From Halomonas organivorans (GTDB lineage Bacteria > Pseudomonadota > Gammaproteobacteria > Pseudomonadales > Halomonadaceae), in the NCBI RefSeq assembly GCF_014192055.1, contig NZ_JACHXM010000022.1, positions 1-64,000 of the forward strand: a stretch of 64,000 bases of DNA, read 5' to 3'. A model generated the notes under the pieces. That model saw only the letters and a list, made by a program, of their open reading frames with translations. It ran no database searches and had not been told where the DNA came from. This document shows, piece by piece, positions 29,320 through 45,732 of the stretch. Positions within the stretch are counted from its first letter, which is position 1. Each line of letters starts with the position of its first letter. A program made the translations under genes and the position numbers.

Positions 29320-29738
29320 CAGTCGCGCTCTCCCTCGCCGCGCTCGCCGTCGTCACCTTCGACCTCATCGTCGTGACGGTCGCGATCGCTCGCCACCGCC
29401 TCGTCGATCAGCGAGGAGAGGTGCTGGCCGCGCACCACGCTCTCGTCGTAGTGGAAACGCAGCTCGGGCACATGGCGCAGCTTGATGCGACGGGCGATCT
29501 GGCTGCGCAGGAAACCGGCGGCACGCTTGAGCACCGCCAGATTCTCCTTGATGCGCTCGGCATCCTGCTCGCCGAGCAGCGTCACGTAGACGTCGGCATA
29601 GCCGAGATCACGGCTGACCGTGACCCCGCTGACGGTGACCATGCCCAGGCGCGGATCCTTGATCTCGCGCTGGATGAGTACCGCCAGCTCCTTCTGGAGC
29701 TGGTCGGCTACCCGGTCGGTACGCTTGAACTCGCGCAT
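29319..29738 (-). CDS. rbfA: 30S ribosome-binding factor A
   Basis: Assists late 16S 5'-end maturation and cold adaptation. KH-fold protein of 139 residues: DRVADQLQKELAVLIQREIKD at the start (first 20 residues of the block typical of RbfA), GMVTVSGVTVSRDLGYADVYV, RLRHVPELxF-type block, and an acidic/charged C-terminal tail (from residue 115, rich in D, E and R). Such an acidic tail is common in halophile-adapted proteins. 16 bp after infB. Confidence 0.94.
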   Translation of the reverse strand: MREFKRTDRVADQLQKELAVLIQREIKDPRLGMVTVSGVTVSRDLGYADVYVTLLGEQDAERIKENLAVLKRAAGFLRSQIARRIKLRHVPELRFHYDESVVRGQHLSSLIDEAVASDRDRHDDEVEGDDGERGEGERD

Positions 29739-29754
29739 GATCGACTCCTCGCGG

Positions 29755-32265
29755 TCAGAGCGTCCGCTCGACCTTGACCTGATCGAAGACCTCGATCTTG
29801 TCGCCGACCTGGACGTCGTTGTAGTTCTTCACGCCGATACCGCATTCGATACCGCTGCGAACCTCGTTGACGTCGTCCTTGTAGCGGCGCAGGGACTCGA
29901 GCTCGCCCTCGTAGATCACCACGTTCTCGCGCAGCACGCGGATCTTCTTGTGGCGATAGACGGTGCCTTCGACCACCATGCAGCCGGCCACGGCGCCGAT
30001 CTTCGGTGCGCGGAAGACGTCGCGAACCTCGGCCACGCCGACGATCTCCTCCTTCCACTCCGGCGCCAGCATACCGCTCATCGCCTGCTTGACCTCGTCG
30101 ATCAGCTGGTAGATGACGCTGTAGTAGCGCAGGTCGAGGCCTTCGCGCTCGATGATCTCGCGAGCGGCGGCGTCGGCACGCACGTTGAAGCCGACCACGA
30201 TGGCGTCACTGGCCAGTGCCAGGTTGGCGTCGGTACCGGTGATACCGCCCACGCCGGAGGACACCACGGCGACCTGCACCTCATCGGTGGACAGCTCTTC
30301 CAGCGCGCCCTTGATGGCCTCCAGGGAACCCTGGACGTCGGCCTTGAGCACGATGTTGACCTTGGCGACCTCTTCCTGGCCCATCTGGGAGAACATGTTC
30401 TCCAGCTTGGCCTTCTGCTGGCGAGCCAGGCGCACTTCGCGGTACTTGCCCTGACGGAAGTTGGCCACTTCACGCGCCTTCTTCTCGTCGTCGAGGACCA
30501 TGAAGTCGTCACCCGCCTCGGGGGTGCCGTCCAGGCCCTGGATCTCCACCGGCATGGCGGGACCCGCCTCGTCGACCTGCTTGCCGAGCTCGTTGGTCAG
30601 GGCGCGCACGCGGCCGTAATGCAGGCCGGCGAGCACGATATCGCCCTTCTTCAGGGTACCGTTCTGGACCAGCACGGTGGCCACCGGGCCACGGCCCTTG
30701 TCCAGACGCGACTCGACCACCACGCCCTTGCCGGGCGCTTCCGGGACGGCCTTGAGCTCGAGCACTTCGGAGACCAGCTGGATCGACTCGAGCAGGCCCT
30801 CGATGCCTTCGCCGGACTTGGCGGAGACGTGCACGAACTGGGTATCGCCACCCCACTCCTCGGAGATCACGCCGTGCTGGGACAGCTCGTTCTTGACCCG
30901 GTCCGGATCGGCGCCCTGCTTGTCGATCTTGTTGACCGCCACCACCAGCGGCACGCCGGCGGCCTTGGAGTGCTCGATGGCCTCGATGGTCTGGGGCATG
31001 ACGCCGTCGTCGGCGGCCACCACCAGCACCACCACGTCGGTGGCCTTGGCACCGCGGGCACGCATGGCGGTGAACGCCGCGTGGCCCGGGGTATCCAGGA
31101 AGGTCACGCCGCCGTGGTCGTCCTCGACGTGATAGGCACCGATGTGCTGGGTGATGCCGCCGGCCTCGCCGGTGGCGACCTTGGCACGACGGATGTAATC
31201 GAGCAGCGAGGTCTTGCCGTGGTCGACGTGACCCATCACCGTCACTACCGGCGAGCGGGTGATCTCCTCACCTTCGTAGGAGATGTTCTCGAGAACCTCG
31301 GTCTCCAGCGCATCGTCCTTGACCAGCTTGGGCTTGTGGCCCATCTCCTCGACCACGATGGCCGCGGTGTCCTGATCGATGGTCTGGTTGATGGTTACCG
31401 CCGCGCCCATGGTGAACATGGTCTTGATGACCTCGTTCGCCTTGATCGACATCTTGTCGGCCAGATCGGCGACGCTGATCGACTCGGGGATCGAAACCTC
31501 GCGGACGATCGGCTGGGTCGGCTTCTGGAAACCGTGCTTGCCGCCGCCCTGGCTGCCACCGCGGCGACCGCCGCGACGCTCGGCGCGCTTGGCCTTCTTG
31601 CCGCCGCGACGGCGCTCTTCGCGATCGCCACGATCTTCGTCACGGTCATGACGCCCTTTCTTGCCACTCTTCTTGGCAGGCGCGCTGCGACGGTCGGGAC
31701 GACCCTCCTTGGGCGGGGCCGGCGCGTCCGCCGGAGACGGCGTGGCCTCGAGGTCGGGCACCGGGATCTCCGGCTCGGCCGGCACCGCGGCCTCGGCTTC
31801 CGCCTTGGCCTTCTCGTCGGCCTCGCGGGCAGCCTGTTCGGCGGCGCGCTGCTTGGCCTCCTCGGCCTCCTGCGCCTCGCGCTTGGCCTGGGCCTCGGCC
31901 ATGTCACCGACCAGCTGGCGTGGACCGTGATCCTCGACCTTCGGCTCTTCGGCGGGCTTCTCTTCCTCGCGCTTGACGTAGGTACGCTTCTTGCGCACCT
32001 GCACCTCGATGCTCTTGCCGCGGTCACCGGTCTTGATGCGGCTGCGCGTCTTGCGCGTCAGGGTGATGCGGTTCCTGGGCGCGGCCTGCTCGGCACTGCC
32101 GCCGTGGCTCTTGGTCAGGTAATCCAGCAGCTGGCGCTTGTCCTCCTCGGACACGGCGTCGCCCTCGGCCTTGTGCTCAAGCCCGGCTTCTTTCATCTGT
32201 TCCAGCAGGCGGGGGACATCGCGCCCCACCTTCACTGCAAAATCCTTAACGGTCATTTCTGACAT
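29755..32265 (-). CDS. infB: Translation initiation factor IF-2
   Basis: GTPase that brings fMet-tRNA to the 30S subunit. 836 residues: N-terminal IF2_N segments (1-50), a long charged region rich in Glu, Ala, Lys and Arg (80-260), a second IF2_N motif, then the G domain with [12 protein letters not shown] (G1), DTPGHAAF (G3) and NKID (G4), followed by the two beta-barrel domains binding fMet. The initiator tRNA gene is 2.2 kb upstream in the same operon region. No internal start was assigned for a short form. Confidence 0.96.
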   Translation of the reverse strand: MSEMTVKDFAVKVGRDVPRLLEQMKEAGLEHKAEGDAVSEEDKRQLLDYLTKSHGGSAEQAAPRNRITLTRKTRSRIKTGDRGKSIEVQVRKKRTYVKREEEKPAEEPKVEDHGPRQLVGDMAEAQAKREAQEAEEAKQRAAEQAAREADEKAKAEAEAAVPAEPEIPVPDLEATPSPADAPAPPKEGRPDRRSAPAKKSGKKGRHDRDEDRGDREERRRGGKKAKRAERRGGRRGGSQGGGKHGFQKPTQPIVREVSIPESISVADLADKMSIKANEVIKTMFTMGAAVTINQTIDQDTAAIVVEEMGHKPKLVKDDALETEVLENISYEGEEITRSPVVTVMGHVDHGKTSLLDYIRRAKVATGEAGGITQHIGAYHVEDDHGGVTFLDTPGHAAFTAMRARGAKATDVVVLVVAADDGVMPQTIEAIEHSKAAGVPLVVAVNKIDKQGADPDRVKNELSQHGVISEEWGGDTQFVHVSAKSGEGIEGLLESIQLVSEVLELKAVPEAPGKGVVVESRLDKGRGPVATVLVQNGTLKKGDIVLAGLHYGRVRALTNELGKQVDEAGPAMPVEIQGLDGTPEAGDDFMVLDDEKKAREVANFRQGKYREVRLARQQKAKLENMFSQMGQEEVAKVNIVLKADVQGSLEAIKGALEELSTDEVQVAVVSSGVGGITGTDANLALASDAIVVGFNVRADAAAREIIEREGLDLRYYSVIYQLIDEVKQAMSGMLAPEWKEEIVGVAEVRDVFRAPKIGAVAGCMVVEGTVYRHKKIRVLRENVVIYEGELESLRRYKDDVNEVRSGIECGIGVKNYNDVQVGDKIEVFDQVKVERTL

Positions 32266-32292
32266 TACGACCCTCCTCAGCCCGTGACCCGT

Positions 32293-33786
32293 TTACTGTT
32301 CGCTCTCGAACCATGGCGCACGGGCAGTCATGATCAGTGCCGCGGCGCGCTCCTCGTCCAGTTCCTCGATATCCGTCAAATCGTCGACGGACTGTTCGGC
32401 GAGGTCCTCCATGGTCTTGATGCCCCGGCTGGCCAGAATGAAGGCCAGGTGACGTTCCATGCCCTCCATCTCGAGCAGGTCGTCGGCCGGCTGGGCCCCA
32501 TCGAGTTCCTCTTCGGAAGCAATGGCCAGGTTCAACAACTCGTCCTTGGCGCGAGCGCGCAGCTCCTCGACGAGATCCTCGTCGAATTCTTCGATCTCCA
32601 GCATTTCTTCGGCCGGGACATAGGCGACTTCCTCCAGGGAGGTGAAGCCTTCCTCGACCAGCAGGCGCGCCACATCGTCGTCGATGTCCAGGTGCTGAAT
32701 GAAATGCTCGACCAGGCTGTCGATTTCCTGGTCGCGCTTGGCCTCGGCCTCGTCCTCGGTCATGACGTTGAGACGCCAGCCGGTGAGTTCGGAGGCCAGG
32801 CGCACGTTCTGGCCGCTACGGCCGATGGCCTGGGCCAGATTGTCCTCGGCGACCGCCACGTCCATGGCGTGGGCGTCCTCGTCGACGAGAATGGAAGCGA
32901 CATCCGCCGGTGCCATGGCGTTGATCACCAGCTGGGCGGGGTTGTCGTCCCACAGCACGATATCCACCCGCTCGTTCTGCAGCTCGGTGGACACCGCCTG
33001 GACCCGCGAACCGCGCATGCCCACGCAGGCGCCGACCGGATCGATACGACGGTCGTTGGTCTTGACCGCGATCTTGGCCCGCGAGCCCGGATCGCGGGCT
33101 GCGCCCTTGATCTCGATAAGCTGCTCGGCGATTTCCGGCACCTCGATGCTGAACAGCTCGATGATCAGCTCCGGGCAGGTTCGCGACAGGATGAGCTGTG
33201 CGCCGCGAGCCTCCGGGTCGACCTTGACCAGCAGCGCCCGAACCCGCTCGTTCATGCGGTAGCGCTCGCCGGGAATCATCTCGCTGCGCGGCAGGAAGGC
33301 CTCGGCGTTGTCGCCAAGGTCGATGATCAGGCCATCGCGTGTCGTCTTCTTGACGATGCCCGCGACCAGCTCGCCTTCGCGGTCGGCGTAGAGACGCACC
33401 ACTTCGGCACGCTCGGCCTCGCGCACTTTCTGCACGATGACCTGCTTGGCAGTCTGCGCTGCGATGCGCCCGAAGGCGGCATTCTCGATCTGCTCCTCGA
33501 CGACGTCACCCAGGCCCAGCGGCGGATCGCGGCGCTCGGCGAAGGACAACTTGATCTGGGCATCGGGCCCGTCGAAGTCGTCGTCCTCGACGACCTCCCA
33601 GCGACGGAAGGTGTCGTAGTCACCGGTGCGGCGATCGATATGCACCCGCACGCTGGCTTCCTCGTCCTCGAAGCGCTTGCGTGACGCGCTGGCCAGCGCC
33701 GCCTCGACGGCTTCGAAGATCACCTCGCGGGGGACCCCCTTTTCGTTGGAGATCGCATCGACGACCGCCAGAATCTCTTTACTCAT
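32293..33786 (-). CDS. nusA: Transcription termination/antitermination factor NusA
   Basis: RNA polymerase-associated factor used in pausing, termination and rrn antitermination, acting with boxA as found at the left end of this window. 497 residues: NTD (1-125), S1 domain (135-200, [18 protein letters not shown]), KH1 and KH2 (about 230-345, [28 protein letters not shown]), then two acidic repeat domains (about 365-497) as in enterobacterial NusA. 27 bp before infB. Confidence 0.96.
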   Translation of the reverse strand: MSKEILAVVDAISNEKGVPREVIFEAVEAALASASRKRFEDEEASVRVHIDRRTGDYDTFRRWEVVEDDDFDGPDAQIKLSFAERRDPPLGLGDVVEEQIENAAFGRIAAQTAKQVIVQKVREAERAEVVRLYADREGELVAGIVKKTTRDGLIIDLGDNAEAFLPRSEMIPGERYRMNERVRALLVKVDPEARGAQLILSRTCPELIIELFSIEVPEIAEQLIEIKGAARDPGSRAKIAVKTNDRRIDPVGACVGMRGSRVQAVSTELQNERVDIVLWDDNPAQLVINAMAPADVASILVDEDAHAMDVAVAEDNLAQAIGRSGQNVRLASELTGWRLNVMTEDEAEAKRDQEIDSLVEHFIQHLDIDDDVARLLVEEGFTSLEEVAYVPAEEMLEIEEFDEDLVEELRARAKDELLNLAIASEEELDGAQPADDLLEMEGMERHLAFILASRGIKTMEDLAEQSVDDLTDIEELDEERAAALIMTARAPWFESEQ

Positions 33787-33826
33787 GCCTTAGCCTCGCC
33801 AGAAAACCCGTCCTTGTGCATCGACC

Positions 33827-34288
33827 TCAGTCTTCGAACTGCGGCACGACCCGCGCCTGATCGATGCTCTCGATGGGAAAGCAATATTCCTCGCCGTCGA
33901 GCCGCACCAGCACCTCGTCGTTCTCGACCCCGGCCAGCAGCCCCTGGAACTTGCGCCGCCCGTCGAAGGGCACACGCAGCTTCACGGCCACCTGATGGCC
34001 GGCATAACGCGCGAACTGCTCGAGGGTATACAGGGGGCGATCCATCCCGGGGGAGGAAACTTCGAGTCGGTACTCGCCGTGGATGGGATCCTCGACGTCG
34101 AACACCGCGCTGACCTGACGGCTGACGTCGGCACAGTCATCGACGCTCACACCATCCGGATGATCGATGAAGATCACCAGACGCGAGTGCTTGCCCTGGG
34201 ACAGGTAGTCGATGCCCCACAGTTCGAAGCCCATGGCCGAAACCACCGGTTCGATCAGCGCGTGCAGCGCAGCATCCTTGGTTGCCAC
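33827..34288 (-). CDS. rimP: Ribosome maturation factor RimP
   Basis: Early 30S assembly factor. 153 residues; N-terminal domain with [14 protein letters not shown] and [20 protein letters not shown], the hallmark [13 protein letters not shown] and the C-terminal Sm-like domain. First protein gene of the rimP-nusA-infB-rbfA-truB unit, preceded by tRNA-fMet and a leader terminator. Confidence 0.96.
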   Translation of the reverse strand: MATKDAALHALIEPVVSAMGFELWGIDYLSQGKHSRLVIFIDHPDGVSVDDCADVSRQVSAVFDVEDPIHGEYRLEVSSPGMDRPLYTLEQFARYAGHQVAVKLRVPFDGRRKFQGLLAGVENDEVLVRLDGEEYCFPIESIDQARVVPQFED

Positions 34289-34410
34289 GGAAGAAAGCTC
34301 CTACAGCCGTTGCATCAGGCACCTGGCCGGGAGTGAACAGGAAAGTCAGGTGGCTGATTGGCGTTGCCCGGATCAGCCCGCCGACCACGGCCGGCGGGCT
34401 GGCCGCTAAC

Positions 34411-34439
34411 AAAAAGCCCCTTCACAGGAAGGGGCTTTT
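34411..34439 (-). terminator. Terminator between tRNA-fMet and rimP
   Basis: Perfect 12-bp stem (GAAGGGGCTTTT / AAAAGCCCCTTC) with a 4-nt loop; on the minus strand it ends in TTTTTG. It closes the tRNA transcript and, because the operon continues 120 nt further, could also act as a premature terminator controlling rimP-nusA-infB. A second hairpin (CAGCCCGCCG at 34374, CGGCGGGCTG at 34392) follows in the leader. Confidence 0.85.
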
Positions 34440-34509
34440 ACAAGAAACCTGTATACCACTTCTAAGGTCTGGCATGCCCCTATGCGTACCTGCATGCCTG
34501 CCAGGAAGA

Positions 34510-34586
<77 letters not shown>

Positions 34587-34710
34587 TCAATCTAGGTCGG
34601 TGATTCTATGTCGACTCGGCGATTGCGTCAAGCCACATCACACCGTATCGCCAATCCTGCTATGAAGGCCCGATGCGCGACGAACGACATTCGCCGGACC
34701 GGCTTCAAGA

Positions 34711-34797
34711 TGGTGCCGAAGGCGGGACTTGAACCCGCACGGCCGTAAGGCCACTACCCCCTCAAGATAGCGTGTCTACCAATTCCACCACTTCGGC
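34711..34797 (-). tRNA. tRNA-Leu (GAG)
   Basis: 87-nt class II tRNA starting GCCGAAGTGGTGG, with anticodon loop TTGAGGG (anticodon GAG, reads CUY), a long variable arm (TGGCCTTACGGCCG) and encoded CCA. It lies 24 bp beyond the secG stop, in the conserved secG-tRNA-Leu arrangement. Confidence 0.96.
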
Positions 34798-34821
34798 ATC
34801 AGGGGAGGCCGGATTCGCGGC

Positions 34822-35190
34822 TCAGTTGCTGCCGCTCTCCTCCAGCACTGGCGCAGTATTATCCATACCCTGCCCCTCTTCGTCAAGGGCCGGCACGGCA
34901 TTCTGCTGCTGTTCGATCAACTCGGCATCGGGAATGCCGGTTTCTTCGGGCGCCTCACCGGCCCGAGAGGCGAAATACGCCAGGGTCAGGGAGGTGGCGA
35001 AGAAGGCTGCCGCCAGCACGGCAGTGGCCCGCGACAGGAAGCTACCGCTGCCGCGTGAACCGAACACGGTCTGGGAGGCACCGCCGCCGAACGAGGCGCC
35101 GGCATCGGCACCCTTGCCCTGCTGCAGCAGGATCAGGGCGACCAGGGCGATGGCGATCGCCACATGGATCATGAGAATGGCAACTTGCAT
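34822..35190 (-). CDS. secG: Preprotein translocase subunit SecG
   Basis: Small inner-membrane partner of SecYE. 122 residues: first membrane helix (about 3-21), the cytoplasmic loop LLQQGKGADAGASFGGGASQTVFGSRGSG that defines the family (conserved QGKGA and FGGG), second helix (53-72), then a Glu-rich acidic tail of about 45 residues, longer than in E. coli and consistent with a salt-tolerant organism. 4 bp after tpiA. Confidence 0.95.
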   Translation of the reverse strand: MQVAILMIHVAIAIALVALILLQQGKGADAGASFGGGASQTVFGSRGSGSFLSRATAVLAAAFFATSLTLAYFASRAGEAPEETGIPDAELIEQQQNAVPALDEEGQGMDNTAPVLEESGSN

Positions 35191-35194
35191 GGAA

Positions 35195-35944
<750 letters not shown>

Positions 35945-35985
35945 GCAACTTCCCTCTTTCAAGGTGGAGCGAAATGGTATAGGAG

Positions 35986-36011
35986 CGGCCCTGTCAACAC
36001 AACCAGGGCCG
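35986..36011 (-). other. Hairpin upstream of tpiA
   Basis: CGGCCCTG / CAGGGCCG, 8-bp stem with a 10-nt loop, 42 nt before tpiA. On the minus strand the loop and flank contain TTGACA and, 11 nt later, TATACC; the spacing is too short for one promoter. It may be a weak terminator of glmM read-through or a leader element. Confidence 0.4.
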
Positions 36012-36150
36012 TGAGCCTGTCGATCTCAACGCCGATCCAGGGTGACACATGGCTTGCGGCCGGGATCGTTCGATCCTGCTCGCTGAATGGCGGGCCATTC
36101 ACCTCGTGAGATCGATCCACATGTCTCGACATCCGGACGCCCCCGAGACC

Positions 36151-36170
36151 GGGTCGGATCACACCGACCC
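36151..36170 (-). terminator. Hairpin after glmM
   Basis: GGGTCGG / CCGACCC, 7-bp stem with a 6-nt loop, 6 nt past the glmM stop. No U-tract follows, so termination strength is uncertain. Confidence 0.4.
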
Positions 36171-36176
36171 TTTCGG

Positions 36177-37526
36177 TCAGGACAGCAGCCCCTCGACGTC
36201 ACCGGCCAGGCGACGGGCCAGGCCGTCCACGTCGAGGTGCGGGCGCCCCTCGACCATCACCCGAATCAGCGGCTCGGTGCCGGAAGGACGCAGCAGCACC
36301 CGCCCCTGATCGCCGAGCTCTGCCTCGACCGCCGCCACCGCCGACTTGAGCGCGGGCTCGTCCATCAGCGCCCGGGCATCGGCGTTCGGCGTCAGCCGCA
36401 CGTTGACCAGCGACTGCGGCGCCTTCTCCAGGCCATCGAGCAACTGCCCCAGCGCCCGACCCTCGCGAACCATGATCGACAGCACCTGCAGGGCCGAGAC
36501 GATACCGTCGCCGGTCGTCTGCACATGGCCACAGACGATATGCCCGGAGGATTCACCGCCCAGCTGCCAGCCATTGGCCGCCAGGCGCTCCATGACATAG
36601 CGATCGCCGACCTTGGCCCGTTCGAAGGGGATGCCCAGCGTCTCGAGCGCCGCGGCCAGGCCGAAGTTGCTCATCAGGGTGCCGACCACGCCACCGCCCA
36701 GGTCGCCTCGCCCGTGGCGGTCGCGTGCGATCAGGTAGAGGATGTCGTCGCCGTCGATCTCGCGACCGTCGGCATCCACCATCAGCACCCGGTCGCCGTC
36801 GCCGTCGAAGGCCACGCCCAGGTCGGCGCCTCGCTGGATCACCGCCGCCCGCAGTGCCGCGGGGTGGGTGGAACCGACCTCATGATTGATGTTGAGCCCG
36901 TCGGGCTCGGCGCCGATGACGTCCACCCGGGCGCCCAGTTCGCGAAACACGTTGGGCGCAATGTGGTAGGTGGCGCCATGGGCGCAGTCGATCACCATCT
37001 TCAGGCCATGCAGATCGACCCGGTCAGGAATGGTCGACTTGCAGAACTCGATGTAGCGGCCGGCCGCATCGTCCACCCGGCGCGCCTTGCCCAGAGCATC
37101 CGGTGCCACGGTGGTCAGCGGCTCGTCGAGCATCGCCTCGATGCGCTCCTCGACGGCATCGTCGAGCTTGGCCCCGGCGGCGGAGAAGAACTTGATGCCG
37201 TTGTCGGCGAACGGATTGTGGGAGGCCGAGATGACGATGCCCGCATCGGCGCGAAAGGTCCGCGTCAGGTAGGCGATCCCCGGGGTGGGCATGGGACCGA
37301 GCAGGATGACATCGACGCCGGCCGCGGACAGGCCGGCCTCCAGGGCCGACTCGAACATGTAGCCGGAAATGCGGGTGTCCTTGCCGATCAACACTCGGGC
37401 CCGACCGTTCTCGCGGACCAACACCCGACCGGTGGCCCAGCCCAGCTTGAGCATGAAGTCGGGGGTGATGGGCGCCTCACCCACGGTGCCGCGAATACCG
37501 TCGGTTCCGAAGTAACGCTTAGTCAT
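36177..37526 (-). CDS. glmM: Phosphoglucosamine mutase
   Basis: Converts glucosamine-6-phosphate to glucosamine-1-phosphate for UDP-GlcNAc, feeding peptidoglycan and LPS. 449 residues: [10 protein letters not shown] at the start, active serine loop [15 protein letters not shown] (Ser about residue 106), metal loop DGDGDR, sugar loop GGESSGHI and C-terminal phosphate site RPSGTEP. The start overlaps the folP stop by 8 bp. Confidence 0.96.
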   Translation of the reverse strand: MTKRYFGTDGIRGTVGEAPITPDFMLKLGWATGRVLVRENGRARVLIGKDTRISGYMFESALEAGLSAAGVDVILLGPMPTPGIAYLTRTFRADAGIVISASHNPFADNGIKFFSAAGAKLDDAVEERIEAMLDEPLTTVAPDALGKARRVDDAAGRYIEFCKSTIPDRVDLHGLKMVIDCAHGATYHIAPNVFRELGARVDVIGAEPDGLNINHEVGSTHPAALRAAVIQRGADLGVAFDGDGDRVLMVDADGREIDGDDILYLIARDRHGRGDLGGGVVGTLMSNFGLAAALETLGIPFERAKVGDRYVMERLAANGWQLGGESSGHIVCGHVQTTGDGIVSALQVLSIMVREGRALGQLLDGLEKAPQSLVNVRLTPNADARALMDEPALKSAVAAVEAELGDQGRVLLRPSGTEPLIRVMVEGRPHLDVDGLARRLAGDVEGLLS

Positions 37527-38382
37527 TCTCGCATCCTTCCTCAAGCACGGCCCAGGTCATGTTCACCGCGTCCACGTGGGGCCCCACATCATGGACACGC
37601 AGTATCCGTGCACCGCGCTCGACGGCCAGCGCCGACAGCGCCAGTCCGCCGGACAGGCGCTCCTCGACCGGCCGCTCCAGCACCTTGCCGATCATGCTCT
37701 TGCGCGACATGCCCACCAGCAGCGGCAAGCCGAGCCGCTGCAGACGCTCCATGCGATTGAGCAGACGCAGGTTATGCTCGACGGTCTTGGCAAAGCCGAA
37801 ACCGGGGTCGAGGATCAGCCGCTCGCGACGCAGCCCGGCAGCCTCGCAGGCCGCCAGACGCTGCTCGAGAAACTCGGCCACCGCCTCCTCCACGGGCACG
37901 TCGTAGTGAGGCGCCTCCTGCATGTCGCCCGGCTCGCCGAGCATGTGCATCACACACACCGGCAGCCCGCTGGTGGCTGCCGCACGCAGGGCTCCTTCAC
38001 GGCGCAGGTTGCGCACGTCGTTGAGCATCCCGGCGCCGGCCAGCGCCGACTCGCGCATCACCTCGGGCGTACTGGTATCCACCGACACCAAGGCGTCGAG
38101 CTCGCGTACCAGGGCCTCGACCACCGGCACCACGCGATCGATCTCCTGCTGCGCCGAGACGGGGTCGGCCCCGGGGCGCGTGGACTCACCGCCGACGTCG
38201 ATGATCGCCGCTCCCTCGGCCAGCATCTGCTCGGCACGCTGCAAGGCGTCGTCGAGGGCCACGTGGCGGCCACCGTCGGAGAAGGAGTCGGGAGTGACGT
38301 TGAGGATCCCCATGACGCGGGGAAAGGAGAGATCGAGCCGGTGCCGGCCGCACTGGAGGGAAGTCGGGGCGCTGTTATGCAT
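37519..38382 (-). CDS. folP: Dihydropteroate synthase
   Basis: Condenses p-aminobenzoate with the dihydropterin pyrophosphate made by FolK; the sulfonamide target. 287 residues of TIM-barrel type: [16 protein letters not shown] (conserved loop 1), [16 protein letters not shown] (loop 2), [11 protein letters not shown] and [10 protein letters not shown]. Start at ATG 38382 (MHNSAPTSL); a 29-codon extension upstream has no RBS support. Coupled to glmM by overlap; follows ftsH after about 100 bp. Confidence 0.95.
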   Translation of the reverse strand: MHNSAPTSLQCGRHRLDLSFPRVMGILNVTPDSFSDGGRHVALDDALQRAEQMLAEGAAIIDVGGESTRPGADPVSAQQEIDRVVPVVEALVRELDALVSVDTSTPEVMRESALAGAGMLNDVRNLRREGALRAAATSGLPVCVMHMLGEPGDMQEAPHYDVPVEEAVAEFLEQRLAACEAAGLRRERLILDPGFGFAKTVEHNLRLLNRMERLQRLGLPLLVGMSRKSMIGKVLERPVEERLSGGLALSALAVERGARILRVHDVGPHVDAVNMTWAVLEEGCEND

Positions 38383-38484
38383 CGTCGTCCTGGAAGCGTT
38401 CTGGGATCGACGGGGGCCGGAGACGCCCCCGCCACGGCAAGGGCGCCCCGCGGGGCGCCCGGTGATCATCGATGCCGCATGGCG

Positions 38485-40443
<1,959 letters not shown>

Positions 40444-40569
40444 GTCGTTCAAGGGACTACCCTCAATTGCAAGAATCTGTCGGCCGAACAGGCCTGGCCC
40501 TTCGACACTACCCTAGCAGTACATGTTCGGCCAGCGGGCGAGATGCCCGCACCTGCCCACACTGTGACA

Positions 40570-40636
40570 CAGACACGCCACCGTGTCTGGCCATTGCATC
40601 GTTAGGCTGACACTATCAGGGCGCCGCGGCGCCCTG
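40570..40636 (-). other. Paired hairpins between rlmE and ftsH
   Basis: CAGGGCGCC/GGCGCCCTG (40617-40636, 2-nt loop) lies 30 nt past the rlmE stop, and CAGACACG/CGTGTCTG (40570-40589, 4-nt loop) follows. Neither is trailed by a T-run on the minus strand. They may reduce, not abolish, rlmE to ftsH read-through. Confidence 0.45.
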
Positions 40637-40665
40637 GAGGGCCGAACCGGCATCCATAGGCCGAC

Positions 40666-41331
40666 TCAGCCGCGGAATCCTTCCGCCAGCAGGTAGACCT
40701 CGCGGGAGCGCGCCCGGGAGGCTTCCGGCTTGCGGGTCACCACCCGCTGGAAGCTGCCGCGCAGCTCCTTGAGGTAGGCATCGAAGCCTTCACCCTGAAA
40801 CACCTTGGCCAGGAAGGTTCCGCCGGGCGACAGGGTCTGGCGCGCCAGATCCAGCGCCAGCTCCACCAGGTACATGGCCTGGGGCTGGTCGATGGCGGCC
40901 ATACCACTCATATTGGGGGCCATGTCCGACATCACAAGGTCTACAGGGCGATTCCCCAGGCGGGCGAGGATCTCGTCGAGCACGTGGTCTTCGGTGAAAT
41001 CGCCCTGCACGAAGTCGACGCCGGCCAGGGCGTCCATCTCGAGGATGTCGGATGCGATGACCACGCCCCGGTCGCCGACCTTCTCGGCGGCGATCTGGCT
41101 CCAGCCGCCCGGGGCGGCGCCCAGGTCGATCACCGTCATGCCCGGGCGCAGCAGGCGGTCCTTGTCGTCCAGGGCCAGCAGCTTGTAGCTGGCCCGCGAG
41201 CGGTAGCCATCCTGCCAGCTCTGCTGGACGTAGCGATCGTCGAAGTGTTCCTTCAGCCAGCCGGCACTGCTCTTGCTGGCGCTGCGCCGCTTGGCGCCGC
41301 CCTTGTTGCGGGAATCATGGGAAGAGGCCAC
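40666..41331 (-). CDS. rlmE: 23S rRNA 2'-O-methyltransferase RlmE (FtsJ)
   Basis: Methylates U2552 of 23S rRNA. 221 residues from a GTG start: [20 protein letters not shown] with the first catalytic Lys region, SAM motif [23 protein letters not shown] (catalytic Asp) and [10 protein letters not shown] (catalytic Lys). I chose the GTG at 41331, which follows AGGTGATGCC and gives a length near the usual 209; the frame stays open for 69 more codons with no RBS. Next to ftsH, as in E. coli. Confidence 0.93.
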   Translation of the reverse strand: MASSHDSRNKGGAKRRSASKSSAGWLKEHFDDRYVQQSWQDGYRSRASYKLLALDDKDRLLRPGMTVIDLGAAPGGWSQIAAEKVGDRGVVIASDILEMDALAGVDFVQGDFTEDHVLDEILARLGNRPVDLVMSDMAPNMSGMAAIDQPQAMYLVELALDLARQTLSPGGTFLAKVFQGEGFDAYLKELRGSFQRVVTRKPEASRARSREVYLLAEGFRG

Positions 41332-41507
41332 GGCATCACCTGTGAATGGTCTGGATGACAGGCGGTCGAGCGGATTCCGGACATCGGGGGACGGGGTGCT
41401 GACCTGCGACCCGGCCGGGGGAGGCCATGTGGCGGCCGTGCTTTCGCCGCGCGGCAATTCGCCGTACCATGGAACGCTGCGCGCCAACCGGGAAGAAGCA
41501 CGATACC

Positions 41508-41834
41508 ATGAGCTTGTCACAGGCACAAAAGAAAGCATTTCGCAGCATCGGCCACCATCTCGACCCCGTGGTGACGGTCTCCGAGAACGGCCTCTCAGAG
41601 GGCGTGCTCGCCGAACTCGAGCGGGCCCTGAGAGATCATGAGCTGGTCAAGATCAAGCTGGCCCTGCCCGAACGAGAGGATCGCGCCGCCATGCTCGAGG
41701 CCCTGGTCGCCGAGAGCGACGCCGAGCTGGTGCAGAAGATCGGCAAGGTCGCACTCTTCTACCGCCACAACCCCAAGGTCAACCCGAAGCTCTCCAACAT
41801 CAAGCGCTTCGAGGAGCACCACGGGCGGCGCTAA
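41508..41834 (+). CDS. yhbY: YhbY family CRM-domain RNA-binding protein
   Basis: Binds pre-50S particles in E. coli. 108 residues, nearly all one CRM domain: [39 protein letters not shown] and the GxxG-like [13 protein letters not shown]. Start at 41508 with GGAAGAAG about 10 nt upstream. Divergent from rlmE (176 bp between), convergent with greA. Confidence 0.92.
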   Translation: MSLSQAQKKAFRSIGHHLDPVVTVSENGLSEGVLAELERALRDHELVKIKLALPEREDRAAMLEALVAESDAELVQKIGKVALFYRHNPKVNPKLSNIKRFEEHHGRR

Positions 41835-41952
41835 AGCTGGAAGCTGGAAGCTGGAAGCTGGAAGCTGGAAGAACAGCAGAATCAACGGCTTCAGAAATGG
41901 AAACACCCCCGCAGCGGCGCTGCGGGGGTGTTTTTCTTCAAGCTTCCAGCTT
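41834..41952. repeat. AAGCTGG heptamer repeats and inverted copy flanking a terminator
   Basis: Five exact tandem copies of AAGCTGG (41834-41868) begin on the last base of the yhbY stop codon. The complementary sequence AGCTTCCAGCTT follows at 41941-41952, with further CTTCAAGCTT copies. The two arms could pair around the terminator at 41901-41933. Not coding. Confidence 0.85.
41901..41935. terminator. Bidirectional terminator between yhbY and greA
   Basis: Perfect 15-bp stem (AAACACCCCCGCAGC / GCTGCGGGGGTGTTT), loop GGC, then TTTTT-rich sequence on the plus side and AAA/TTT on the other. Serves both convergent genes. Confidence 0.92.
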
Positions 41953-41969
41953 AAGGCTTCAAGCTTGAT

Positions 41970-42442
41970 TTACAGGTGCTCGACGCTCGAGATCTCGTAC
42001 TCGACCTCACCGCCGGGGGTGCGCACCAGCGCCACGTCGCCCTCTTCCTTGCCGATCAGGGCACGGGCGATGGGAGAGGTGACGGAGATCTGGCCGGCCT
42101 TGATGTCGGCCTCGTCCTCACCGACGATGCGGTAAGTCACCTCATCGTCGGTCTCCAGGTTGAGCAGCCCCACGGTCACACCGAAGATCACCTTGCCAGT
42201 CTTGGGCAGCTTGGTGACGTCGATGACCTGCGCGTTGGAGAGCTTGCCTTCGATCTCCTGGATCCGCCCCTCGATGAAGCCCTGCTGTTCGCGGGCCGCA
42301 TGGTACTCGGCGTTCTCCTTGAGGTCGCCGTGCTCGCGAGCCTCGGCGATGGCCGCGATCACGTTCGGGCGGGCCTCGCTCTTGAGGTGATCGAGCTCGT
42401 CGCGAAGACGCTGCTCACCGACGACGGTCATCGGAACCTTGT

Positions 42443-42446
<4 letters not shown>
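41970..42446 (-). CDS. greA: Transcription elongation factor GreA
   Basis: Rescues backtracked RNA polymerase by stimulating transcript cleavage through its secondary channel, the same channel DksA uses. 158 residues: N-terminal coiled coil (1-75) with acidic tip in [19 protein letters not shown], and the C-terminal FKBP-like domain with [14 protein letters not shown]. Start ATG 42446 has AGGAG upstream and overlaps the carB stop by 4 bp. Confidence 0.97.
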
Positions 42447-45673
<3,227 letters not shown>

Positions 45674-45732
45674 GACGGTTCCCGCGGCTAATCGGTGTAA
45701 AGACGGACTCGATGGTGACTGAGGATCAACGC

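Noticed and set aside
29620..32262. 880-codon open frame opposite infB
   Set aside because: Antisense shadow of a high-GC gene; Leu/His/Gly-rich composition, no family resemblance, and infB is unmistakable. Similar long antisense frames opposite proC, cbrA, pnp, glmM, carB and dnaK are rejected for the same reason.
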